The notes under the pieces: model-generated
The model's database searches: none
The model's input: the letters and a program-made list of their open reading frames with translations, nothing else
What the model was told of the DNA's origin: nothing
NCBI GenBank assembly: GCA_934045905.1
Contig: OW203763.1
Coordinates: forward strand, 37,895,017 to 37,959,016
Direction: 5' to 3'
From: Leuctra nigra
Taxonomy: Eukaryota > Arthropoda > Insecta > Plecoptera > Leuctridae
Length of the DNA stretch: 64,000 nt
Made by a program: the position numbers and the translations under genes
Shown here: piece by piece, positions 9,508 to 22,639 of the stretch
Layout of the letters: each line of letters starts with the position of its first letter
Numbering within the stretch: the first letter of the stretch is position 1

Positions 9508-12500
9508 CTAAAGTTTCACTTTGGGTTTTAGTTCTTCCGCTACACCACCCCAACGTAATTTATAAGTCCGAGCTCTCCATTGTATTGCAGGGTCCCAGAG
9601 TGCCATTAGGAACAGATACGGACTGCTGCATTCACGGAATAACCAGCCGACGACAAAATCAAATTTGTTGAAGGGTAATGAGCCATTCTGAAAAGAAGAT
9701 TATTCATTTGAAAGTTATTTTTCATACTCGATGGTTTGCAAAACAAACCTTCAGAAATTGTATCGATATCAACTTATCAAGAAAGGAGTAGGTAGCTATT
9801 TAGTATTTTAATCCCCCCATAAGCGGGAAAGAAAGCAGATTTTCTGAGATTTTCGATTAGAGAAGAAAAGGGTAACGGTCATATTGGGGAAACAAGGACA
9901 AAATATAAACATTTGTTATAAGAAATTGATTTCTAGTTTGAAGTCTTAATGAACGTTTACAGCTTGACGTTCAACGCTCGACGCTCAGTGCTAGAGCTGA
10001 AAGATGAACATGGTTAATCTTTTGACCTTGAACGCCAGCACTCGGTATTGGCCAATCAGGAGGACACACACGTCGAACTGTAAACGTACCCATATATATT
10101 CGTTCAGGAACAAAAACATCGGTTGTTTCAGCAATAAGAGTCATCAGCAATCATTAAAATGTGTTATGTTATGCACCTCGAAAAAATAAAATATTGGTCA
10201 AGGGAAGGTAACTTGTGATGAAAATAATATATTATAACCCAACAATATGCAGCAGGTGGAAAACTGGTGGAAACTGTTACCAACCTGAACAATGCTGAGT
10301 AGTAGCCAGTCCAGTAAGAACCAACACAAGATATGAACCAGATAGAAGACTAGAGGATCCCAATCAAAGAGGAACGTCACAGACCAAGAAGCGACGGCAC
10401 CAATCAATAAACACTCCGACAATGGCTCACAAAGGATTGTGAAAGGCACCATGGCAACTCGGAGCTTGGCCCATCTAGAAAAGTCAAGAGGCAGACAATT
10501 GTAGAGATTCAATTTATTGATTATCATCATATTTCATAAGAAACTGTATACAACATAAACAGTGTTTGGAAGGTAGCCTGCAAAATAAATTTAAAAAAAA
10601 CTGCACCCCGACTGAGACTAAGAGAAACAGTGTTTATTTACTCTTGGCTACAACTTTTCCTTGTCAAATGGTATTGTGTAGTCAGGAATCTAATTTATTA
10701 TATATTTATGGATTAAAATACTTAAGCAAGGGGCCTTTAGGCATTAGCTTAAGCGTCAGTTAGCTTAAACTCCACTTCAGAAAATGTGATGTATTACCAT
10801 TATACCGGGTGGCCCCAAAAAAACGCACAATGGGCAATGTGACATTGTGTGTCATTGCTGTGACGATACTACATATTTCACAATTCGGGCTGAAAATGTC
10901 GGATAATATAAACAACATACTAAGGTTTGATGTGAGAAAGTTTCAAAAGCATAACTTATGTAGGACAAAAGTTGAAGCTGTTTCAATTTGGTTGATGAAA
11001 TAGTCGGTTGTACGGAGCTCAAACAGTGTGCCTTCAGAGAACGTCAATTGGTCAGGACGCTGATTATTAAAAAATACTAACGATATCAAACTGAAAATTT
11101 TAAATTTTATTGAACATATATTGCTATCAATTGTGTAAAAATTTCAGTACATTTGGAACAATGGAACGAAAGTTATGTTACCTTGAAGTTCAGCTTAAAA
11201 GCAGAAAAATCCGAAAGATGATTTCACTTTTCAAATTATCTGTGTAATAAAACCTGTGATATTATCTCCCGTACATTCTGCTTTGAACTCAACTTCAAGA
11301 TCCCACAACTTTTGCTACAACGATCCAAATGTACCTATTGAAATTTTTATACAATTGATGGCAATAAATTATGAATAATAAGTGAAATTTTAACTTTACA
11401 TCTTTAGTAGTTTTGAAGAAACAGCGTCCCAGCCAATGGCTGTTTTCTGAACGCTGCTCCGTATAAACGATTTTTCGACAATCAAATTCTTTTCCTACAG
11501 AAGTAGTGATTTTGAAACTATCACACATCAAACCTTAGTATTTTGTATATATTATGTGAAATTTTCAGCCTAATTTGTGGAGTAGTTTCGTCAGAGCAAC
11601 GTCTTGCCTATTGTGCGTTTTTTTGGGGCCACCCGGTATTCTGCAGCAGAGCTTAAATAAACTTCAGTCAATGTAGGCTGAGGTTAATTTGAACTGAGGA
11701 AATAAGCTGTGGTACTAAGCTGCGGAACTAAGCTGCATTATAAAATGGTACCTAATACACCACATTTCCCAAGTGCAGCTTAAACTAATGGTAATACCAG
11801 CCCTAAGTATGAGGAAACTATTTGGAGAGATTAAGGTGGTGCAAGCGTGAGCGATTTTGCTGGCACTTTTTTGTATATGATTGGAGACATTAGACAAAAT
11901 GGGTTGACGAAATGATTTGAAATGTTAACCATGATTAGATAAAAGACAAACTTAGGGTTATCCCATGGTACATTTTTAATATTTTGCTTCATTAATTAGT
12001 ATTAAATTTAATATTAAATATGAATTTTAATTTAAAAAATGTGCAAAGTGATAACCCTAAGTTTGTCTTTTATGTAATCATGATTAAAATTTGAGATCAA
12101 TTGGGTTCACGGGTAATGGTCTCCAATCTTACAGGAAATTTTATAGTTTTGAGCGGTTTTGTTGAATAACTGGGACCTAATTAACAATGCAAGAAGCAAA
12201 AATGAAAAAGTGCTACTAATATAAAATCAGATTGATCATGTGGTGAACATCCTATCAAAGTTACACCCACTTATGAAACAATTTTTCTATACATTTTCTA
12301 CAACAACCGAGCGCTTGTATCACCTTAAGGAGATTAAAGTAAAATGTTAATTTGTAGAGGAGAGTGAGAGACCCCTCACATCAGGCTAGTTTGAGTGAGT
12401 AAATTTAATGACCCCTTTTAAAAGGGTAACTGGTACCTACTAAAAAAAACCTAAACCAACCTCTAGTATTCAATAATCATTTGATTTACCTCGTGAGTCT

Positions 12501-15500
12501 GGCTTGGAAACTGGTGATCTCACAGAGACCAGAGTTCTGAAGAGCCGGTTGGCTGCAGACCCTCATCTTCCAGCCGCGGTCGGTGAACGACTTGGCGTAG
12601 AAGAAGTCCTCCGCCAGGTAGCAGCCGAATGCCTGCAGGCCGCCCACCTCGTCGATCAGGCTCTTTCTCATCAGCGATGACATCCCCGTGTGGCAGTTCA
12701 CGCCCAGGAAGTCGGCACACACGTACATGCGCGCTTGAACGGTGCCGAAGTAGATCTGAGACGAGAATAGGAGGGATGAGTAAATTGGCGATGATAAAAG
12801 AGATTTTTTTGTAGGTGCTATTTATACACTTAATGTGGCATTTGTGTCTGCACCACAATACTATTTTCTGGAGGGAAGTTGATGGTTGAGTGTGGTTAAT
12901 TCTCCAAAATCAGACGCTGCTTATAAGTCCATTCCACCCTAATGTGACAGTAGAACGATATTGTTTTACGACGATAACATTTAAAGTATAATGTATGTCC
13001 AATATTGCATGGATGTAGATTCATTGTTCGGCTTGGATAGGATAAGGAAGGACAGTTTTAAGTGATGTAGGACTGCAGTGTTGTGACTTATCTAGATAAT
13101 TTATCTAGGTAATATTTTGTTATCTATTATCTTATCTACCTAGATATATTTTTCAGTGATTATCAATAATCTTATCTAGATAAAAAAACTTTTATCCAAG
13201 GTTTTAATTATGTTAACGAAAATCGGAAAAAGCATTGGTTTTTTAACATATTTTTTGAATCTATCCACATTTATCAACCATTTAAAATATACGTGAATAT
13301 AACTATAATTCCCAATGAACAATTGCCAATTGGATTCCTTTCAAAAACGGAATATATTTTTTCAGCCCCCTTCTCAACATTTGATTATTTTTATCTTTAT
13401 CTAAACTAAATTAATCTAGATATACACTTTTTTGGGTTATCTTTATCTTCAACAAGAAATTTTTTAAATTTGTTGGTATAATTATCTTCTAGATACATTT
13501 TTTGGTTAATATCTTTATCTTCTAGATAACGTGCACAACACTGTGTAGGAGTTACTCGACATCTACAAACATTCAAAATAATTGTTTTGCTGAAATATTC
13601 CACTTCCACATGAGGGTGTACTAGCTATTAACCCTCCAAGTGCCACTGTCGAATTTTTCGTCACTTGAAACTGTTTTTCTAGTGCCACTGTCGATTTTTT
13701 CGACACTTCTTAAATTTGGGGAACTACATTTTATTTAAGGGCGCACAGAGCATTTTGTTGGTGGATTTGTGTATTTGATCAATAGTGGATCAATTGTTGA
13801 GCTGGATCAGTCGAAAAAATTATTCTAGAAGGCCGTGAAACAGAAATCATAAAGATGGCGGTGAAATCTCGCCTATTGTTACCATGTGTGCAATGGACCA
13901 CTAGTCATTATCTTGCTATGTGACGTCACGAATAAAACAGATGACAGAAGGATGTGGGCCGTGACCGTCAAGAAGGCTGTGACAGCACAGTAATCAATAG
14001 TAATCAAATAGCAAATGGATCCATTTTGAAATTCAACTGTCTTTCCCCGACACGTTTGATTGGGTCCCTCTCCCACTATATGGACAGTGCTGCTCTAGTG
14101 TGAGTAAAGAGAACTATTATGCTACATTGACTCCTCCTATCACCATTGGTCCATTGCGCATCAACTAAAATCGACGTATCTTTTATTCTATTGCAGATAA
14201 TTGTTTGATTATTTTTTTGTTATTTCTCAGCATTGTAAATAATATGTATTTTGATAAAATTAAAAACGATTATGGTCATTAGTGATTATTTTGTGCAAAA
14301 AATTTGACAAATTCCTTTTTTTTTAATAAAAATTTATACGATAAATTATATTTTTATTTTTATTTTTTAATCAATTGATATTTTGTAAAAATTAAAATGT
14401 CGTGCACTCATATGATTCTTTAGTGTCTTCTGAAACTTTTAAAACCAATCCCAATATTGTTGAACAATTATTTCATCTTCAAATAATTTTTCCCAATTAT
14501 GTCCACATTTCTGCTAAATAGGGCTGGCACTATACACTTTTTAGCCTTGGCACTTGTAGAATTAATGGTACTGTTCAAAACCAAAAACTTGTTAAAAGAC
14601 TGCCAAGCACCTCCATACAATTGATTGGCAACATTTTGTTAAAACATTATCACCAATAAAATTCATGAAATCATTTCGACCAGTTACTGCCGCCAAGCGC
14701 TACACTTAGCTTCACGCGCGGCATGAATATGGCATAAAATATGCCTCCAAATTTCAAATGTTTACCATAATAAAAAAATTAAACAAATCAAAAATTTTAA
14801 ATCAAGTTAATTTAAACAAAATAAAAAAATATAGCTGACACATTGTGTTAAGAAGAGGGCATCAAAAGAAAATAAAGGACACAATGAAGAATAATACACA
14901 TAGAATAACGTCACCGTTGCAAATTCAACGTTCAGATTCTCTAAGAATTGGTGGAAACGGTAGCGTCCCATCGCTCTAAATAACATTTGGAACACACTGA
15001 AGTGCGCAGTGTACCTGCTGGACTATCTCCCCATCTGGGATATGATGTCTACGAGTCCCAAAATATTATGAATTATTATATTAATCAAAATATTCTATAA
15101 AATTAAATGAACTTGATTTTGAACACACAGTTCCAAGTTAATATAAAAACTGGAGGCAGCTGAGTTTCTACTAAGGTCGCAGGAGTGACGAAACTGAGAA
15201 GTATAAAAAGTTTGAAACTTGGGAAAGACCACAAAGGGGAAGCTTTCGTTTAAGTTGAAGAGGTCCAGGTAAAGTACCCAGCCCGAGAAGGGCTCTAAAA
15301 TAAGTTTCAATAATTTGTAATATGTAAAAAAAAAAATCTTTGACCTCAGATGGGATGATATTAATAAAAAAAGATAAAAAAAATCAGTAGGCTATCAGAT
15401 TAAATCATCATTGTATCAAATTTAAAAAAAAAAGGTATTGTTGAGTCACTTTTATTTTTGGTATACTTGAAAAGAATGCCAGTGATTCATTCAGAGATAA

Positions 15501-18500
15501 GAGTGAGAGCTAAGATTTAAGATTATAATCTAAAGCAGTGCACCTTCTCAAATGTAGCTGCAAAGCCATCTCTGTCGCAGGTGAAGGGCATCTGGTGGAC
15601 CAAGCCGACATCTTCTGTCATATGGTTCACCATGTCTAGCAAAGTGTCTTCTTTCACTGCAAATTCATTTCAGAGTACATTAGAATTGTTATCTCTAAGA
15701 GGTTCATTCAAGGTAAAATTTAATCTCCCCTACCATGTTTTAACATTATTACAAAATGATTTAATCAATGTTTTAATGAATGCATTGTACCTAATGCATA
15801 ATGACTTCAATTGCCATTATCAAACTGATACACCAGTTAATTTGAAATTTTCTGTAAGTGCCACCAAATAAATTGATGCATTGGTAAATTGATGTTGTTG
15901 TTTTTTTTAACACAAAGTTGGGCATTTGAGAGTTTTTTTCCGAAATAAAAAAGAATATACAAACATTTTGAGTCCTGATGATGAAGATGCAAATTCACAT
16001 TGTAAGGTAGACATTAAGTTAACTTTTGATGAGTGTCAAAATTAAGACCTCGACCTCCATTGTGAAATTATAGCTTGTGACTTATTTTAGCTTGTCAGCT
16101 TATTCAAAGAAAATATATAAATAGAATGAGTTTTGACAGGCATTTTGAATTTGCTGGCTTCTTCGGCAAGTTTTGAAGTTGTCCAAAATCTTGACAATTA
16201 CCGCCATGCTGAACATTTTTATTACTACTAAATTTAATATTAAAAATTAAGTAATCTATGTAATGACTCCATTTACTTATTATGAGAGACTATATGCTAT
16301 ACTCACTCTTAATGCCACTGTCGGAGATCAAGATAATGTCATACTTCGCTGCCAAATAACCAGGATACATGTTATTGATTTTTGGATTGACCCCAACACT
16401 AGCCCCACCTGAAATAATATTACATTTGTGATCAACTGTATTGAAGCAACAACATAATTAACATGGAATGCCAAACATATGCATGATTACGTAAGAAAGC
16501 TGAGGCATTCATAAATTTGGTTCAACCAAAGAATACACGAACTTGTCACTATCCATGACGAAAAAAAGCATCACCAACTTAGCAAAAATGTGTTATTGGG
16601 AGACTGTAATGGTTAAAAAAAATAGACAATTACATAGGTATTTGCAGACATAATTTGTAGTAACAATAGCTATGTGCAAATATTACAATTCTATAATAAA
16701 AATCATTCAGTCATCCAAAATTTTGCAGTGTGACAGAAAGATTCTTATTTTTTATTTCTGAAGGTAGACAACCTCTGTGTTCTGTGAAAGTAATCTTCAG
16801 ATAAACCAGAGTATATCTGAAGTGAAGAGAGATAGGTACCTACGCAATGTGTACACATAAGCGTCGACTGACATGTTTGAGAATAACGTCACTGATATGA
16901 CAAATACTAATTTCCAGTTATCTGATAAAAAGAAAGACGTACTAAAAGTGGTTCCAGATAAACAATACATTTATAAATACTGACCTGTAAATAATCGTGA
17001 GCTGATATGGGGATATTTCTCCATGAGGCGGTTGACTAGCATTATTGAAGGATCACTCTCATCTTCAACGCAGAAGAGCAGTTCGTACTGCAAATTAAAA
17101 TAGATTTAACACATCTTTCAAATGTCCGAACTTGGGATTTAACAAAAACATTTAAAATAATAAAACTTACTACAGGATAATTCATTGTATAAAACGTTTC
17201 CAAATTACATAAGAGGTTGGGATCAACGCCCATCAATGGCTTTAATATTGACACCCCTGGGTAAGGTACCTCTGGAGGTAGAAGACTAATTTTCTTGTGA
17301 AATTTCCACTTTCTGAAATAAATAACAATCATTAGTATTTTAACCCTCTTACAAAATGATGAATGAACAACAAATAATGATATTCATGGAATTTTTTGTA
17401 GTACCATATAACAGTCTGTTGATTTTCGCTATAGACCATTTTGGTATAAACATATTCCTCGTAAACAATGATTCAGGGATTGACAGATTGACAGAGAATA
17501 TAATAAGTTACCTGAAGATGTAAAAAATTGTAAAGATTGTGTACCTACTATTTAAAGATATAGTAACAAAAGTAATTAGAGAAAAAAGGTAAAAATTGTA
17601 TTATAAAAATGTACTACTGTATAATAGATAGCTAAATAAAAGATTTCAAAATCAAATCAAAATCAGATGATAATCTGGCTCATTATACCTTTTGTTCATA
17701 ACCATAATAAATACTTTCGGAATAGTTGTGGAAAACAGATTTTAATCAGAATGTTTCGACAGGTGTAGGTAGCCTGTAGGTAGACTTACGTATAAAATAT
17801 AAATACTATTAAGTTTTATATATTAACGTATTACATTTTATTAATATCATGGTTAGTATCATGTTAATTAACAATAAACAATACCATGTTAATATGTACC
17901 TATTGTAATTTAAAATTTCTTAGAAAAACTTAATGTCTTAATGCTATTTCTAAGATGTACGACCCACCCTTTCACTTAAAAGTTAACAATGAGACTTGGG
18001 TAACTCTAAATTAGGGATGCGTCAAACCTGTAACTTGCTCCGACCATAGCTATGGCTATGTTGTGAAGTTTCTGAATGGAATACCTACTGCGAAATGGCT
18101 ATAAGGATAAACACCACAATCTTCCCTGATGAAAAGCTTTGACGTGTCATAGGTCATGTACCTAATCCTAAATCTTTCATTTCCTGGGGATAACAGTTGC
18201 ATAATCTCTTTATTAAATGATAGCTTTTTCCTTACAGTAGGTAAAGCCTTGACTACCTAGTTATATGGTTATAGCCTTCGGCTTGGCTATAACTAGTCTG
18301 TAGTAAAGCCCAACAGGAAAAGATTGATTTTAGTGCTGGTTAGTGCTATAACTATGTAAATGAATGAATTAGACAATTACAAACTACTATTCTAATATCT
18401 ATTGTAAAAAACATAATAATAGGCGTCTAGAAAAGAAACTCTCGGGGGGTCTAATTCACAAAACTTCTTACTATGTTACCATGCGTAGTGTACCTACTGT

Positions 18501-19222
18501 TGTAATTCCAATAGATAGAAAACATGCTATTACAATCTACCAAATAAATTCATGAAAAAAGCACAAATTTAAGAAAAAAATAGCATCAGGAATGAACATT
18601 AGAGGTTGCAACATTGTTTGAAATGATCATCAAGCTGCTTGACTAGTACCCACCTAGATATGTCTAAAAATGAATGCCATTGTATTTTGCTTCGATTTAA
18701 ATAACGTTTCAAAACAAAATGCAGTAGTGGGGTGGGTTAAATAACTGAAAGAATACAAATGGGGAGAGTGGAGATTTTTAAATATCCGCGTGGGGGGCTA
18801 CAGTTACAGCACAGGTAACAAAACTAGGTCAAACAAGGGGTATGTTTCTAGTGCTTTTACAAGGTTATTTACAAATATAGAAATTGGCAGTTCATTATAG
18901 ACCCGCAGGCACTGATTAGTGATTACAACCGTGACAGTATTTGACCATGGTTTATGTTCCAGTAGCCTATTAAAACATGTCTAGGTTGCAAGTTGCAACA
19001 TTTTTAAGCAGTTGAAGTATTGTAGCTATTTTAGACTTGAGCTATGCTAAGAAGACACATCCTTAAATTATGATTATATAAAATTATGATTAAAATTAAA
19101 GGCACTTACCCATAAAATACCGCAATTAAATGTACCACCCACACGCCACACCAGTACACGAAGAAAAAGATCGCGAATCCATACAGCGTGTACAGACCTA
19201 TCATTGGTGCCATTTCCAGCAT
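9508..19222 (-). CDS. GlcT: Ceramide glucosyltransferase (glucosylceramide synthase), 8 exons, 402 aa
   Basis: Transfers glucose from UDP-glucose to ceramide on the cytosolic face of the Golgi, the first step of glucosylceramide-based glycolipids. Exons on the minus strand: 19222-19110, 17312-17171, 17087-16985, 16408-16307, 15656-15544, 12755-12490, 10474-10285, 9687-9508. All introns are GT-AG, phases join, and the total is 1209 nt with TAG at 9508-9510. Residues 8-35 form an N-terminal membrane anchor. Family landmarks: [15 protein letters not shown] in exon 2, D94 ([11 protein letters not shown]), D149 (ISDSGIK), D241 (LAEDFF), and the R-x-x-R-W motif at 277-281 split across exons 6 and 7. 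Exon 7 (aa 280-343) is hydrophobic, as expected for the C-terminal membrane region. Length matches the family (about 400 aa). Start: first ATG in frame, four residues before a second Met. Untranslated ends were not defined. Confidence 0.95.
10729..11807. repeat. Possible older MITE split by the palindromic element at 10805
   Basis: Left of the palindromic MITE lies GGGCCTTTAGGCATTAGCTTAAGC; right of it, on the other strand, GGGCTGGTATTACCATTAGTTTAAGC, followed in both cases by similar words (CACTT, AATGTGRTGTATTA). This suggests inverted ends of one element interrupted by a later insertion. The match is imperfect and no target duplication is evident. It lies in GlcT intron 6 (10475-12489). 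Confidence 0.35.
10805..11636. mobile_element. Near-palindromic MITE, 832 bp, second family member
   Basis: Starts CCGGGTGGCCCCAAAAAAA and ends TTTTTTTGGGGCCACCCGG, with TA on each side (10803-10804, 11637-11638). The halves are imperfect reverse complements, arms meeting around a centre near 11220. The internal layout matches the element at 4601-5425 (GAGCTCAAA and CGTCC words at matching places, GAAGTTGAG/CTTCAA at the centre), but the two have diverged. It lies inside GlcT intron 6 and is transcribed with that gene. Confidence 0.85.
11831..12328. mobile_element. Short-TIR MITE, 498 bp
   Basis: Ends TTAAGGTGGTGCAAGCG and CGCTTGTATCACCTTAA. A truncated relative at 24066-24440 shares AAGACAAACTTAGGGTTATCCC and ends in the same CACCTTAA. 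Possible target duplication GGAGA on both sides. Internal inverted words GACAAACTTAGGGTTATC / GATAACCCTAAGTTTGTC flank 12000. Intron 6 of GlcT; no coding sequence. Confidence 0.65.
13076..13543. mobile_element. hAT MITE filled with TATCTAGATA words
   Basis: Ends CAGTGTTGTGACTTATCTAG and CTTCTAGATAACGTGCACAACACTG form inverted repeats. Flanks TGTAGGAC (13066-13073) and TGTAGGAG (13544-13551) look like an 8-bp duplication, with two extra bases on the left. The inside is dominated by TTATCTAGATAA, TATCTACCTAGATA and ATCTTTATCTTC words. Located in GlcT intron 5 (12756-15543). Confidence 0.7.
13632..14561. mobile_element. Possible piggyBac-type MITE with TTAA target site
   Basis: TTAA precedes CCCTCCAAGTGCCACTG at the left (TTAA 13628-13631). 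On the right, read from the other strand, TTAA precedes TTCTACAAGTGCCAAGG (TTAA 14562-14565). A TTAA duplication with C-rich ends fits the piggyBac superfamily. Left-end repeats of AGTGCCACTGTCGA lie at about 13640 and 13680. No transposase. GlcT intron 5. The right end is diverged, so the call is tentative. Confidence 0.5.
17313..19109 (-). other. GlcT intron 1 (1.8 kb)
   Basis: Lies between donor GTAAGT at 19109 and acceptor TTTCAG ending at 17313. It is AT-rich, with no coding frame, RNA gene or transposon that I can recognise. Confidence 0.6.
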
Positions 19223-19700
19223 TTCTTATGTTTTACAAATGAACTACAGTAGTAGTTCGAAAACGCTTGAAGTAAGTCAACCGGTTACAGCTAATTCTTT
19301 CTATTTATATTTATACCTACAGATTCATTATCACCGAATCACAAGAAAATGAGAAGAGTACGGCGACATGTTGCCTCGCGAAGGACCTTGCCGATACTGA
19401 CTGACTGAATTCGAAATATCTTCTCCTGTCACTGACACTAGCTACACTAGGGAGTACCTAGTCAATATCGTATCATTATGAGTTATGACTCACTCTTTTC
19501 TCAATCGATCACTCATGCAAGCGTGCTAACCAAAATCCTCGTCACAACACTTCCTAATAAAATACCAAGTAGTGCTCTGACACTTGCTAAGTTGGGAGAA
19601 AAGAGGGCGCGGCAACTCAAGGCCACGAAAAGCGCGCGTAATTAAAACCTACAATCTTGCAAAATGACATTGGTATTACCACAAAACTTACTACATTCTG
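19223..19700 (-). promoter_or_regulatory. Presumed 5' region of GlcT
   Basis: Upstream of the GlcT ATG. A GC-richer patch at about 19590-19640 (GAGGGCGCGGCAACTC, AAAGCGCGCG) stands out from AT-rich surroundings and may be the core promoter region. No TATA box or start site can be assigned with confidence. Confidence 0.3.
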
Positions 19701-19859
19701 TTTATAAATTGTTATTTGTGCAATAACAATCATAAAGATTTACAGGTATAACGTTTAATAGCATTATTGAACATCAAGTTAAATATTTATTACAGTATAT
19801 TGCTCCATCAAAATATCACCTATCATTGGTTAGCAAAAAATCATTAGCAAAAAAGATTC

Positions 19860-20475
19860 CTTCATCAAGCCACACTGCAAACCCCAATTTATAAAACACA
19901 AAATCCTAACAGTACACAGCATATACATATACGAATGCATACTCATTACGAAAAAGAACATTCAACAACACGCACTCAACGAAGACATACACTCACACGA
20001 CACAAGAACAAAAACACACGTTCACACTTCAAATCATAGAACAAAACAAACACAAAAAAACTCGAGTTATATAAAATGCAAACTTTACAACAAACTACAT
20101 GAGAACATAAAAAATGTAACTGACATTAATAGATTTAAGTATTTACTCAAAACATTTCTAGTTAATAAAGCATATTACTCTTTAGATGAATACATGAATG
20201 ATTGAATAGAATAGAATATAATAGATTTTTTCCTTATTATTATTATTTGTATTAGAATGAATGAAACCATGTACTGAGAATGAATGAATTACTTTTAATT
20301 TATTCATAGCGACTATAGTATATACTTTATTATGGTAAAATTAGATTATAATAAATTCCATACACCCAAGACAAAGCATAATTATTTATGCTTAAGGGTC
20401 ACTGACAATGCTTGTATACATTACTTGTAATGTTGAAATGGAAATAAACTTACTTACTTACTTACTTACTTACGA
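19860..20475 (+). mobile_element. 5'-truncated LINE: C-terminal end of the reverse transcriptase ORF and TTAC tail
   Basis: From about 19900 an open frame reads to TGA at 20203-20205, with SYIKCKLYNKLHENIKNVTD and FLVNKAYYSLDEYMND near its end. This is the usual C-terminal signature of jockey/CR1-like insect LINE ORF2 proteins. A 3' untranslated stretch follows and ends in a tail of about six TTAC units (20450-20473). Only the last 100 or so codons survive. Confidence 0.7.
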
Positions 20476-20518
20476 TAATATAAAATAAAATCAGAACTTG
20501 TTTAAAGCTTAGATTTAA

Positions 20519-21795
20519 GTAGTAGTAGTAGTTTATTGTTTGTAGCAGAATTCAGCTAATACAATACTATATTATTCTATTCTATACTATAATAGAGTAA
20601 TATACAATGAAATTTGATATAATTTACACTTAAAGAATGATAGCAAAAAGAATATCTAATACATTACATTGGAAATACACACTCTATGTTAAGAGTAAAC
20701 TAGGTATACATGCATTATAAGATGCATACATACAATAGATATCAGTACAGCTTTTAAACTTAAACATTACAGTTGAATAACAGTAGTCTAGGTTTACACA
20801 ATAAAAATCACATTTCAATATCAACTTACATGGTAATACATAAATGATAAATATAGAAAATAAATAATCAGCAATTTCTGTCCCAAAACGTAGATTCATA
20901 TGGAGGTGGAATAAGAGCATTTTCTTTTATTAATTTACAACATAGTCTTCTAAATAATTTGGGTTTCTCACTATTCCTTATCTCAATTGGGATCCGATTA
21001 TATATTTTTATACCTTTACAAAAGATTGAATTATCTGCAAACGAAGATTTATTTCTACAAGTTATAATATTATTATTCTTTCTAGTATTGTAACAATGCA
21101 GTTCTTTAGTTAGTTTGATTCTAGTGCTAAGGTACAGTGGTGAAAATCCCTTCTCAATTTTAAAAATAAACGTCAAGGTATTTAATAATATTCGGTTTTT
21201 CACATTCAACCAAGCTAAAGCATTGCACATTTTAAGAATAGATGTATACCTATTGACTCCTAAGATACTCCTCATTGCCTTATTTTGTAATTTTTGAATG
21301 GAGTCAATTTCATTCTTATTCATTAAAAATAGTATAGAACTACAATAGTCTATATGAGGTGCAACAATAGCTTGGTACAGAAGTAATTTATATTTTAATT
21401 GTAGGCAGCCATTAATTCGTCTAAAATATCCTACCTTACGAGCCATTTTCTTTATTACATACTGTGCATGGTCTTTAAGATTCAAATTATTGTCAAGTAT
21501 TACACCTAAGTATTTAAAGTTAGGGACAATTTCTATTGGTTCATTCTCAACATTAATATTAATATTATTCAAAAGATCCTGGTACTTTATTCTATTTCTT
21601 TTTGAACATATAATCATAGCTTTCGTTTTATTAACATTAATTTTCATTTTATTATTGCGTAACCATAATTCAACGCTTTTAATATCTGAACTTAAATTTG
21701 CCAATATATCATCTATATTAGATCCACTACAGAACATCAAAGCATCATCAGCATAGAGATGCATTACACCATATTTTATACTATTAAAAGAGCCT
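20519..21795 (-). mobile_element. 5'-truncated LINE with reverse transcriptase C-terminal half
   Basis: The open frame runs on the minus strand from about 21795 to a stop at 20868. It begins just before the catalytic YADD box (HLYADDALMFCSG) and continues through FKYLGVILDNNLNLKDH to a typical non-LTR C-terminus; about 300 codons are intact. Motifs upstream of YADD and the endonuclease are missing, so it is dead on arrival. The minus-strand 3' end has CTACTACTACTACT at 20519-20531, a likely tail. Clade uncertain (jockey or CR1-like). Confidence 0.8.
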
Positions 21796-21977
21796 CTAGA
21801 CTACTTCTTCACTCTGAGCGAGAGTCGAAGCCGCAGTGCAATAAAAATTATGATGAAATATGAAAAAGGAAGTCACAAAATCAAAATAGATAAAAAAAAG
21901 AAGATAGAAACACAAAGAAATCATGGAATGTGCAAGATGGAAAATTTCAGATTAAACCTGAGCTCAAACCAGAGGTC

Positions 21978-22517
21978 CAGGGACGGCACCAGGAATTTTT
22001 GCAAGGGTGGGCAGCAAGGGGCGAAAAATTATTTAAGAGTGGGCACAAAAAATATCCGCAAAAAGTATGAAGTTGTTCGATTAAAAGAAACCTATGTATG
22101 CCCTGCAGGGCGTTTTCTTAATTTCTAAATCAATAGAAACGAATTTGGGGTGCTGAAATGATCACTTTTGGGGTAAATGGTGTTTGAAACCAGCGATTGA
22201 AACCAAATAACAGTCCACAGATACAATAGTAGTAACAGGAGGAAAAAGTATTGAAAGTTAGTCACCACAATAGAGTTTTGATCTATAAATAAATGAAATA
22301 CAGAAGGAATGTAGTGTAATATTTGAGGATAGTTTTCTAGAAAATTAGGTATTCTATCGGTGTTATTTGATTATGTCACTAAAGTACGCCAAAACATTCA
22401 AATTAATATACAATATTAAATGTATCTTCGATTATTTTTGGGTGGGCAGATGGGGGGGCAGGAGATAATTTTGGGTGGGCGCGCGCTCACCTGTGCCCAC
22501 CCCTGACGCCGTCCCTG
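21978..22517. mobile_element. hAT MITE, 540 bp
   Basis: Ends CAGGGACGGCACCAGG and CCTGACGCCGTCCCTG, with a perfect 8-bp target duplication CAGAGGTC (21970-21977 and 22518-22525). GGGTGGGC words occur near both ends (22010, 22440, 22475). CCCTGCAGGGCG at 22100 recalls the GC-rich modules of other MITEs here. No coding sequence. Confidence 0.9.
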
Positions 22518-22639
22518 CAGAGGTCCCACCAACGCAGTGGAAGACGATATCCAGAAATATCATGAGCCCAATCTCAAATGTGAATTATTTGGCTATTTAT
22601 AAATAATCCTTCACTAGGTTTCAAATGATGGGTTGGGCG

